Shown here in pieces: positions 1 to 17,141 of a stretch of 64,000 nucleotides of DNA (position 1 is the stretch's first letter; the number at the start of each line of letters is the position of its first letter). The DNA is from Pomphorhynchus laevis (Eukaryota; Acanthocephala; Palaeacanthocephala; Echinorhynchida; Pomphorhynchidae): the NCBI GenBank assembly GCA_012934845.2, contig WNNJ02000528.1, forward strand, positions 124,001-188,000, written 5' to 3'. A model generated the notes under the pieces. It was not told the origin of the DNA and did no database searches. It saw only the letters and a program-made list of their open reading frames with translations. The translations under genes were made by a program, and so were the position numbers.

Positions 1-860
1 ACCGAAACATGAATTGGATTGGTACTAAAACGTGAATTGGTATTTGATCAGTAGCTGATAAGGTCCACTAATACTGAAATGTAGCGTACTGCTGTTTGCT
101 TATAAATAAAATAAAAGTAGCGTTCAGAATAAAAATATTCATCGAAAATGATTTCAATTAAATTTGCAAAATGTAAGACTAAAGTCTTTCATTAAATCTA
201 ATTGTCAATAGAGAAAACGAGTCAAGTGATTGACATTGCACTTTTGCTTCAATGCTATAAGCCAACAGCAGTACGCTATATTTCAGTATCGGTAGCCCTC
301 ATCAGCTACCGATCCAATACCTTCACATCACGTTTCGGTCATTTTAATGCTGGCTAAAGATCACTCGACTCGTCTGCTTTATTGATATTGAGATTTAACG
401 AGAAATTGTCGTCTTACATTTTACAAATTTAATTGAAATAATTTCTGATTTTAAATTAAATCAACGTTGGGAAGGGAATGTGCTACCTTCAATTTGAAAA
501 CCTACCTATTTGCGATTAATTGCTATTTTCAAACTACTCATATATAGTTTGTTTCCTTATCTTAAGTTTATATACCTGTGCAATCATTGTTACCACTGAA
601 ATTTTGATGACTATTTTTTACTCTGCACGCTACTTTAATCCTATATATACGCTAACAGCTTTACGCTACATTTCAGTATTGGTGGACTTCATCAGCAACT
701 GATCCAATACCTACGTTTCACGTTTCGGTTCTTTTAATGTTGGCTGATGATCACTCGACTCGTCTGCCAACAATAGAATGACGGAAACGTGAATAGTAGG
801 TGTTGGCTTCTGCTGCTGGCTTATAGATAGGATTAAAGTAACGTGTAGTGTCATCGAAAT
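1..860. repeat. Foldback repeat cluster in upstream intron
   Basis: This stretch probably lies in an intron of the kinase gene, and it is built from one repeat used in both orientations. Bases 1-115 read as the reverse complement of about 245-345: both carry the arms around CAGTACGCTA, TTTCAGTATCGGT and ATCCAATACC. About 640-775 is a further copy in the same orientation as 245-385, sharing TCACTCGACTCGTCTG. Bases 774-850 again resemble 85-130. I see no coding potential; a short open frame at 520-702 is low-complexity and crosses the repeat. The structure suits a non-autonomous foldback or MITE-like element. The family is not recognised. Confidence 0.55.
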
Positions 861-987
861 TTCAATAGTAACAATGACTGCACAGGCATATAAACTTAAA
901 AAACTTCTTGAAGTTCAATTGTGGTGTTTGTTTTTAGTTCATGACTGCTTTATTCAGATTGTATATAATATTTGTTCTTAATTATAA

Positions 988-7049
<6,062 letters not shown>

Positions 7050-7056
7050 CTATACT

Positions 7057-7062
7057 AATAAA
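7057..7062 (+). promoter_or_regulatory. Candidate polyadenylation signal of the PI4K2 gene
   Basis: An AATAAA hexamer lies 8 bases after the stop codon of the kinase gene. Its position is close for a signal, but metazoans with very short 3' UTRs exist. In such AT-rich DNA the hexamer also arises by chance. Confidence 0.3.
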
Positions 7063-7398
7063 ATAATCATTTCTGATGTTTGATCTAGATAATTTATCAG
7101 ATGTAACATTTGAGATTTTAAAAAATTGTATTCGTAAATCAGCTTTGATTCTTATTCTCGTAAAAGTAATAAAAACAGATTTTTGAATAGCAAAAACGAA
7201 CAGCGATGTTAGTCAAAATTAGGCAAACTCATTATATATGCAGTGAAAATATTTCAAATGCTGAAATTTTCAAAACTTTTTAAGTATTTGATCAGGCGAG
7301 CAGTTTTACATTAAATAAACGATCTTATTCTTTCTTCATGCTTATCCCTGTCAGGGGTCCCACACCATAATGAGTATCTTCCACTGCACTTGATCCGC

Positions 7399-9970
7399 TA
7401 CTGTTTCCTAGCTACTTGTCGCTAATTATTTGACTACTTCACAGGGATCAAGCAGGAGCTCTGCGCGTCGCTTCCGGGGGACGCATGGCTAAAGTTTGCC
7501 TTTTGGTTTTGAATCATCATGTTAAGGGTTTTGGTACAGTATCTTTACATACTAATGCCCCTTTCGACACCAACCGTCCTTTTCTGCTGAGCTTTGGACC
7601 TGTCTTGGAGCAGTTATTAAATAAACGATCTAACGAAATCAAATTACGTATTTAATACCAATTATTGATTGATATTTGTTTACAGCCGCGCTTATTGACG
7701 CTTAATTAATATGAAATACGACGTTGCAAATCTGAAAGAATTGACTTTACTTTTTTAGTATTACACTCGAACAATAAAGTATAAACCTGCATGCTGTTTT
7801 ACAACCTTCATCGGGAAGCTTAACCCGGAATGCACCTAACACAGACGCCTAGCCCACAATGGGGCGTTTCGACCTTAGTATACTCATCACTACAGTGTAG
7901 TCTCATCAGTGTGGCCCTGTAGCTGCACAACTTCGACAGTACTTGATCATCAGCAAAGCTCCAAAGGAAGTCGCAAGCACACGCTCCTCCGCCTGTTAAA
8001 AAAGATTTATTTTTACTTGGCAAATGCGTGCCGGCGCACGCTTACATGAACACAAAAAAGAACAAAAATCTAAATCATATGTCGAGAAGGTGCGAACGGA
8101 TGAGGTGTTTGAATGTGATAAAGTAAGGAGCGCGGCGGACTTCGAGAGGGAACTGATTCCAGGCGAGAGGGGCGGCGACGAGGAAGGATCGGAAACCGTA
8201 GTTGTTGAAATAATTGGGAACGTGGAGTAAGAGGGAATGATGGGAACGCAGCGATAGAAAGGTGGGGCGAGTCTCATCTAAGAAAGATAGGTTGATGAAC
8301 GATTGGGAGCCGAGAGCGATGAGACGAAAAGTTACGAGAAGAAGGTGGAGTTTGATGCGGATGTGGGTGCTGAGCCAGGAGAGTTGGGCAAGATATGTGG
8401 ATGTGTGGTCGAAGCGACAGAGACGAAATAGCACTCAAACGGCGGAGTTGATTATTCGTTGTAGTGGTAGAATTATGGATTTTGGAGAATTGGCGAAAAG
8501 GCTAAGGCAGTAATTGACTTTAGGGAAAAGAAGCGATGAAAGAAGATACATACAAGGACGGAAGTTGATAAGGGGGCGGATACGGCGGATGTCTTGTAGA
8601 ATTAAGTTAGACGAGCGGACCTTGTCACGGACGAAGAATTTAATGGAAAGATGATCATCGAAATGGAAGCCCAAGAAAGTGAGATTGTGGACTATGGAAA
8701 TGATTGATGAGGCAAAAGATACAGGGGGGGGAGATATGTTAAGTTGATAAGGAAGGATCTACATTATTTTAGACTTCTCTGGGTTTAAAACAAGACGAAG
8801 ATTTGCGAGACGTTTGTAGATAGCAGAAAGACAGTTGGAGGCAGAAATTGTGATATCGTGTATGCAATGGGCTGGTGTATGAGCATATATTAATTATGTC
8901 ATCGGTGTATTGCATGACGTTAAAGGAGAAAGGTTTGATAAACGGAGAGAGATCGCCGAGTAGAAAAGAGAGAAAAGCAAGGGCCCTATGACTTGACCTT
9001 GTGGGCCCCCGCAGAAAATAGGGATGAAAGGAGAGGATGATAAATTAGAACAGACACGAAAGAACGGTCGGATAGATATGAGGCAAACCATGCTACGAAG
9101 ATGGAATAAAAGGCGTAATCATAACGAAGGCGAGAAAAGAGGACGGAGTGGTCGACAATGTCTAAGGCGGAGGAGAGGCCGAGGGAGATGAGAACTCTAT
9201 ATAGAGCCTTGTCTCGGGAAATGAGTAAGTCGTTGTACACTTTTATGCATGCGATTTCTGTCGAGTGATTAGAGCGGAAAGCGGATTGGAAAGGAGGGTA
9301 CATATTGGATGAGGAGATATAAGCGTTGATTTGTATTAAGATGAGGCGTTCTAAGAGCTTAGAAAGAGTAGGGAGTAGTGAACTTGGTCGATAGCTAGAA
9401 GGAAGTGAGGAGGAGAGCGATTGTTTCTTAAGGAGGGGACGAACGATTGAGGATTGCCAGTGTGAAGGAAAGATACGACTGTGGATGGACGAGTTAAACA
9501 AGGTGGTGAGAAAAGGGGATATCGATGAGCATATGGGTCGGCAGGTAAGGTTTTTCTGGGCGAAGATATTAGGACAGATTAAACTTCGGCAGGTGATACA
9601 TGGAGAATATGAACGAGTTCCTGGAGAATGAGGCGAAACGAGTAGCAGTGAGATGGAATGGAGACGGGATTGCGAGAAAGCAACGTGTATACTTTGGTAT
9701 GAAGAAATAACAAATAATCACGTGGATATATGTTGCAAGACGAAGATAAGCGAGAAAGAATTGATTTAAAAGTATGCCGGAGAGACTTTGAGTATAATGA
9801 AGTGTTGATTTTATGCTGCTAGAAAGAGTTTAATTTGGTGCGTAGTAAGTGAAGATGAGACAGACGAAGAGCAAGATAGGAATCACGGAGAGACGTAGTG
9901 AGCGAGCGGATATGACGTCTGAGATAGCGTTGATACACTCGAAAAGCATGACGGAGTCGACGCTTTGAGA
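7399..9970 (-). mobile_element. CR1-like LINE, longer copy with decayed reverse transcriptase
   Basis: Read on the minus strand, 9501-8986 encodes reverse-transcriptase fingers and palm: SSYRPSSLLPTLSKLLERLI, FQSAFRSNHSTE, VYNDLLISRDKA, a motif A remnant LGLSSALDIVDHSVLFSRLR and the thumbward WFASYLSDRSFVSV. The frame at 9091-8894 continues across GPLLFSLF with the palm. 8674-8435 and 8434-8075 hold the CR1-type C-terminus, with AAPLAWNQFPLEVR at its end. Motif A has lost the usual LDLSAAFD spelling, and the protein is spread over several frames, so it is inactive. The 5' region with the endonuclease is absent or unrecognisable beyond about 9970. GC content is far above that of the neighbourhood. 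The 3' end is shared with the copy at 1828-2670. Confidence 0.8.
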
Positions 9971-10139
9971 TAATTATTCCACGTAGATAATTATTCAAAA
10001 CCTTTAAATATATAATATATATTTATATATTTTTCTAATATTATGATATTTAAATATAAACATATTGATTAGATTAATTTAAAAAATCAAAAAATATTTT
10101 GATCGATCAAGATTAATTAAAAGTAGAAACATTTATATA

Positions 10140-10560
10140 TTTGGACAAGTAAAATGTGTTCCAATGAGAAATTATAGTAGCTCAATTATCGCTTATTTAA
10201 TTTCAAGATTTATAGAATATGAGTTTGTTCATAATTGTTTAAAAAATAATTGTGAACTATAAAAAAATATAAATATATGTTTCAATAAGTGAACAAATTT
10301 ATCCACGTATTATTACTTTGAATATAACTAATATTGACGATACAGAAGGTATATATCTAAATATAAACATTAAATTAGCATCAATTAAAACTATTAATTA
10401 TTTATATATTCTGAAGGACATATATAAATTTCAAAGAAATATATTTTTGCATGAGCATTTATGCATACTATATAATATTAAATAAAAACAATAATGGAAT
10501 TTTAAGAATTTCCATTATATGTGATTATATTGGCTTTATCTAAAATCATTTAAATAATTT
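10140..10560 (+). mobile_element. Penelope-like reverse transcriptase remnant
   Basis: The plus strand still reads close to the palm segment of the fragment at 40258-40443: a VPMRNYSSSIIAYL stretch against VPMGGNSSPIIADL, then EYEFVHNCLKNN. The copy is old and heavily broken. Duplicates lie at about 12850-13200 and, partially, at 13430-13740. A head portion of the Penelope-associated terminal repeat follows at about 10698-10765. Confidence 0.6.
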
Positions 10561-12849
10561 TGTAAATACATATTTATAAAACCAAAATCAAACAGGAAAT
10601 AATTTAATATATAAATTAACAAAAAACAAAAAAAAATTTAAGTTAAAAATTTTCATGTTTGGAAAAACTCTGAATTAGAAAAAGATACAAATATTCAAAT
10701 TTCATCATAGTAAATACTTTATTAACATGTAATTTGCACATCTACTAGGTTGCGAAAGGAATAGTGACCGGAAAAGGTCAACTTTACTTTACTCCAATAA
10801 ATCTTTGCTCATCTATAACCTTATATAAAATTAAAAAAGCAACATTCATGTTTCATAATTGCAACGAGTGTTTGTTTGTTTCAAAGCATAATAATCTAAA
10901 GAAATTGGCTTTAAATCGATGTAAATATATGGTTTAAAAATTAATGTAATAGGAATTTAAATCTTAAGTTTTTATCTAACTTAGATTTATATAAAGTTAA
11001 ATCTTGTAAAATTGCCCTTTTGATGAATTGATTAATAGAAATAAAGGATGGATCCTAAAGAAATTCATCATTAATTTTCTATGATTTTTTAAATATGCTT
11101 CATTCATATATCACATTTGCTATTTTCCCCTCATATTCCTTCGAATATAAAGATATATATATTAAAATTATCATTTTGATTTATTACTTTATATAAATAA
11201 ATGATGTATTGTAAAATAAATGCATAATTAATTATATATTTATTATATTTCCTTCATTCATGTATCATTTATGTTATTTTCTCCTATTATTCCTTTGATA
11301 AACATAGAAGCGAACCAACACTTATTTAAACAAGGAAGTAATATCACGTATGATGACAACCTTTGATGGTTTACTTTAAATTGTAAATTATATGTATTTG
11401 AACAACTAAATCTTTATATTATGACTCATAATATAAGTGATGTTAATATCGCGTTTTTGCATTGTAATTCAATTGAATTTATAATTGTCGCAAACGGCTT
11501 ATAAAGACGAAAACGTGTCATTGTCAATAAGGTAATCAATAAATGCTGTGAATTAGTCAATAGAGTCAAATTAGTGATGTTATCTTGAAAGATGGAGAAA
11601 ATTTTTTTCAGATATACGTAAGGAGTTGTGAATCAGTTTTGTAATAAATGCAAACCTAAGTATGTTTTATTCCACAAAATGAATAATTTATAAACGCCAT
11701 TAGTTTACAAGTTATTATTTATCATAAAAAAATTTAAATTATTTACTTGAAAATACAAAATCGTCACTAAACGAAAACGTAACTAAAAAGTAGTTTTATT
11801 TAGTAATCCATGTATTATATAATAATAATAAAAATATTTATAATTTATTTAAGTAAATATATATTTTTCAAACAAACATAAAAACAATATTAAATAGTAA
11901 AATGTTTGTATCTGAACCACTTAAGTTTTATATTATGACTCATTATATAAAACGTGTATGTTCAAATCGCATTTTTGCATTTTCAATTCAATTGAATTTA
12001 TAATTTTCGCAAACGGCTTTAATTTTTGTGTTACATAAATTAAGGAGTGTAAATACAAATGTGACTCATTATTAATACCTTTATTCTCATTGTGCTTTCC
12101 TACATTTAATTCACACAATTGTTTTCCGTTGTTTATAATTATCTTCGATATTTATTTGTTTGTAAATATAAATCCATTACAGGTAAATATAGTAATTTGT
12201 AAAAATTTAATTATTTTGACAATTCTATACAGTTTAAATAGTAATGCAATCTAGAATATACGTACAAGTTTTATACTTTGGAATAATACAAGTTACGAAA
12301 AATTTAAATATTTTATATATAAATATTTATCTATAAAAAGATTAATTATTAATATTTTTTATTTTATATATAGTAAAATGTATTACATGTTTAAAATTAA
12401 ATGACATTTTTTGTAAAGCAATTTTGTAAAATTGCAATATAAAGGCACGATAAAAGTTTGATAAGACAAGCCGAAAACTACCGTTAAGAATGAAGGTTCA
12501 AGGACATCACTTGTGTGCTTGACTCAAAACTTACTAAACGAATTTTCAAAAATGATTGCTCGTATTGATCAATCTTTTTATTGTTCAATCTATAGATTGA
12601 TTACCACTATTCATGTATTATTTAAAAAATGCAAATTATCATTACTTATAAACTGAAACTGCCTTTAATTTATAAATATAAGTTATTATTATGAGTAGAT
12701 AATTATTCAAAACCTTTAAATATATAATATATATTTATATATTTTTCTAATATTATGATATTTAAATATAAACATATTGATTAGATTAATTTAAAAAATC
12801 AAAAAATATTTTGATCGATCAAGATTAATTAAAAGTAGAAACATTTATA

Positions 12850-13200
12850 TATTGACAAGTAAAAGTGTTCCAATGAGAAATTAGTAGCCCAATTATCGCT
12901 TACTTAATTTCAAGATTTATAGAATATGAGTTTGTTCATAACTGTTTAAAAAATAATTGTGAACTATAAAAAAAATATAAATATATGTTTCAATAAGTGA
13001 ACAAATTTATCCACGTATTATTACTTTGAATATAACTAATATTGACTTTGGTGCTAGTAAGTGAAATGAGACAGACAATATAAATTTCAAAGAAATATAT
13101 TTTTGCATGAGCATTTATGCATACTATATAATATTAAATAAAAACAATAATGGAATTTTAAGAATTTCCATTATATGTGATTATATTGGCTTTATCTAAA
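12850..13200 (+). mobile_element. Penelope-like remnant, second copy from the block X duplication
   Basis: This is almost the same sequence as 10140-10560, but a stretch near 13045-13078 has been replaced by about 33 bases that resemble 9835-9866 of the adjacent CR1-like LINE. It is an old, broken element that moved here by duplication and not by its own transposition. Confidence 0.55.
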
Positions 13201-13429
13201 AATCATTTAAATAATTTTAAATTACATATTTATAAAACAAAATCAGAAATTAATTTAATATATAATTAAAAAAAATCAAAGAAATTAAAAAGTTAAAAAT
13301 TTCATGTTTGGAAAAAACTCTGAATTAGAAAAAGATACAAATATTCAAATTTCATCATAGTAAATACTTTATTAACATGTAATTTGCACATCTACTAGGT
13401 TGCGAAAGGAATAGTGACTGAGCCTTCAT

Positions 13430-14220
13430 AAAAAAAATATAAATATATGTTTCAATAAGTGAACAAATTTATCCACGTATTATTACTTTGAATATAACTA
13501 ATATTGACGATACAGAAGGTATATATCTAAATATAAACATTAAATTAGCATCAATTAAAACTATTAATTATTTATATATTCTGAAGGACATATATAAATT
13601 TCAAAGAAATATATTTTTGCATGAGCATTTATGCATACTATATAATATTAAATAAAAACAATAATGGAATTTTAAGAATTTCCATTATATGTGATTATAT
13701 TGGCTTTATCTAAAATCATTTAAATAATTTTGTAAATACATATTTATAAAACCAAAATCAAACAGGAAATAATTTAATATATACATTAACAAAAAACAAA
13801 AAAAAAATTTTAAGTTAAAAATTGTCATGTTTGGAAAAACTTTGAATTAGAAAAAGATACAAATATTCAAATTTCATCATAGTAAATACTTTATTAACAT
13901 GTAATTTGCACATCTACTAGGTTGCGAAAGGAATAGTGACTGAGCCTTCATAACACAGCAGTTCCTTCTGATGACCTCTATTCCTTATTCGAATTTATAT
14001 TCTATTATTTATAAGGGAATTCATAAAAATTGAGTTTTGTATTAAATTTCAATTTAAATTTTTAATGGGATATAAATCATATAAAATATTATATTAAATT
14101 TATTTATTATTTATAATTATTAAATTATTAATTATTTTATATTTATCTTGCATATATTCTTATATATAAATAATATAAAATACTTAATTTCAGTTAGCTT
14201 GTCTGATTTATTACACAATA
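13430..14220 (+). mobile_element. Penelope-like remnant, third copy, with a full terminal repeat
   Basis: 13430-13740 repeats the Penelope-like segment of block X. From about 13873 a complete terminal repeat follows: TTAACATGTAATTTGCACAT, ACACAGCAGTTCC, TCTGATGACCTCTATTCC, then an AT-rich body and the tail CAGTTAGCTTGTCTGATTTA near 14208. This copy shows the repeat following the reverse transcriptase remnant in the same orientation. Confidence 0.55.
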
Positions 14221-14460
14221 TATAGTAAAAATCATTATATATTTAAAATCAAATGCTACATTTGTGAAGCTTGTAAAAATTACATATTTGAACGCACGAT
14301 AGACGTCGGATGAGATGAACGTACGTACGTCGATATACGAACGCCTATAAAGATCTTGATTAAAAATTTCTTAAACGAATTCATAAAAGGATTTATCGTA
14401 TTTATAACTACTATTCATTTATAATTTAATAAAATTAAAATCAATTGACTGCCAACAATC

Positions 14461-14682
14461 CTCGAGAATATCAGAGACTGAATTTATTATTTTTAAATTC
14501 CGACTGCACTTTGCAGTCCTTTTCAATTGTAATCAGTTGTATATATCCTGAAATTTCAGAATAAAATTTGCAGTCATTTTCATTAAAAAAGATTAATAAA
14601 ATATACAATCGGAAAGGGCTGCTAAGTGCAGACGAAAAATCAAAATAATAAATTCAATCTTAAATATTCTCAATGCTGATTC
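14461..14682. repeat. Foldback MITE-like element with arms of about 60 bp
   Basis: The left arm contains GAGAATATCAGAGACTGAAT, TTATTATTTTTAAATTCC and GCAGTCCTTTTC. The right arm is the imperfect reverse complement, with GAAAGGGCTGC, AATCAAAATAATAAATTC and AATATTCTC. About 100 bp lie between the arms. It has no coding potential and lies between the third Penelope-like copy and block Y2. Confidence 0.55.
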
Positions 14683-17141
14683 ACAGTAAATTATTTGCAT
14701 TTGACCTTAATGAAATTCAGGTTAAGGGAAAACCGGAAAAGGTCAACTTTACTTTACTCCAATAAATCTTTGCTCATCTATAACCTTATATAAAATTAAA
14801 AAAGCAACATTCATGTTTCATAATTGCAACGAGTGTTTGTTGGTTTCAATGCATAATAATCTAAAGAAATTGGCTTTAAATCGATGTAAATATATGGTTT
14901 AAAAATTAATGTAATAGGAATTTAAATCTTAAGTTTTTATCTAACTTAGATTTATATAAAGTTAAATCTTGTAAAATTGCCCTTTTGATGAATTGATTAA
15001 TAGAAATAAAGGATGGATCCTAAAGAAATTCATCATTAATTTTCTATGATTTTTTAAATATGCTTCATTCATATATCACATTTGCTATTTTCCCCTCATA
15101 TTCCTTCGAATATAAAGATATATATATTAAAATTATCATTTTGATTTATTACTTTATATAAATAAATGATGTATTGTAAAATAAATGCATAATTAATTAT
15201 ATATTTATTATATTTCCTTCATTCATGTATCATTTATGTTATTTTCTCCTATTATTCCTTTGATAAACATAGAAGCGAACCAACACTTATTTAAACAAGG
15301 AAGTAATATCACGTATGATGACAACCTTTGATGGTTTACTTTAAATTGTAAATTATATGTATTTGAACAACTAAATCTTTATATTATGACTCATAATATA
15401 AGTGATGTTAATATCGCGTTTTTGCATTGTAATTCAATTGAATTTATAATTGTCGCAAACGGCTTATAAAGACGAAAACGTGTCATTGTCAATAAGGTAA
15501 TCAATAAATGCTGTGAATTAGTCAATAGAGTCAAATTAGTGATGTTATCTTGAAAGATGGAGAAAATTTTTTTCAGATATACGTAAGGAGTTGTGAATCA
15601 GTTTCGTAATAAATGCAAACCTAAGTATGTTTTATTCCACAAAATGAATAATTTATAAACGCCTTTAGTTTACACGTTATTATTTATCATAAAGAAATTT
15701 AAATTATTTACTTGAAAATACAAAATCGTCACTAAACATATCAACGAAAACGTAACTAAAAAGTTATTTTTATTTAGTAATCCATGTATTATATAATAAT
15801 AATAAAAATATTTATAATTTATTTAAGTAAATATATATTTTTCAAACAAACATAAAAACAATATTAAATAGTAAAATGTTTGTATCTGAACCACTTAAGT
15901 TTTATATTATGACTCATTATATAAAACGTGTATGTTCAAATCGCATTTTTGCATTTTCAATTCAATTGAATTTATAATTTTCGCAAACGGCTTTAATTTT
16001 TGTGTTACATAAATTAAGGAGTGTAAATACAAATGTGACTCATTATTAATACCTTTATTCTCATTGTGCTTTCCTACATTTAATTCACACAATTGTTTTC
16101 CGTTGTTTATAATTATCTTCGATATTTATTTGTTTGTAAATATAAATCCATTACAGGTAAATATAGTAATTTGTAAAAATTTAATTATTTTGACAATTCT
16201 ATACAGTTTAAATAGTAATGCAATCTAGAATATACGTACAAGTTTTATACTTTGGAATAATACAAGTTACGAAAAATTTAAATATTTTATATATAAATAT
16301 TTATCTATAAAAAGATTAATTATTAATATTTTTTATTTTATATATAGTAAAATGTATTACATGTTTAAAATTAAATGACATTTTTTGTAAAGCAATTTTG
16401 TAAAATTGCAATATAAAGGCACGATAAAAGTTTGATAAGACAAGCCGAAAACTACCGTTAAGAATGAAGGTTCAAGGACATCACTTGTGTGCTTGACTCA
16501 AAACTTACTAAACGAATTTTCAAAAATGATTGCTCGTATTGATCAATCTTTTTATTGTTCAATCTATAGATTGATTACCACTATTCATGTATTATTTAAA
16601 AAATGCAAATTATCATTACTTATAAACTGAAACTGCCTTTAATTTATAAATCTAAGTTATTATTATGAGTAGATAATTATTCAAAACCTTTAAATATATA
16701 ATATAAATTTATATATTTTTCTAATATTATGATATTTAAATATAAACATATTGATTAGATTAATTTAAAAAATCAAAAAATATTTTGATCGATCAAGATT
16801 AATTAAAAGTAGAAACATTTATATATTTGGACAGATTTATTACTTTATATAAATAAATGATGTATTGTAAAATAAATGCATAATTAATTATATATTTATT
16901 ATATTTCCTTCATTCATGTATCATTTATGGCTTTTTCTCCTAATATTCCTTTATAAACATAGAAGCAAACCAATACTTATTTAAATAAAGAAATAATATC
17001 ACGTATAATGACAACGTTTGATGATAAAAATTGAATAATATTTCGTTCTGTATATTTATTTCACTATATAACATCATTTCAAAAATATAAAATTTAAACA
17101 ATATATATATTTAAGTCAATTATTCCTTAAGTGAGTTAGCA

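Larger units (their letters stand above)
9975..16832. repeat. Nested segmental duplication of two blocks (X and Y)
   Basis: Block X (about 9982-10767) returns at 12693-13430, as a 3' part at 13430-13960, and as a short 5' part at 16669-16832. Block Y (about 10767-12692) returns nearly unchanged at 14730-16668, and its last portion again at 16833-17000. Y1 and Y2 differ by only a handful of substitutions and small indels, so the duplication is young. Block X contains a Penelope-like remnant. Block Y contains a copy of the 5' flank of the fucosyltransferase gene (around 11310-11385 and 15272-15345). Identical short open frames at 11933-12118 and 15907-16092 (-) simply reflect the duplication and do not look coding. 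Confidence 0.85.

Noticed and set aside
11933-16092. Two identical 61-codon minus-strand frames at 11933-12118 and 15907-16092
   Set aside because: They lie at the same place in duplicated block Y. Identity follows from the recent duplication, and the composition is not protein-like beyond the AT background.
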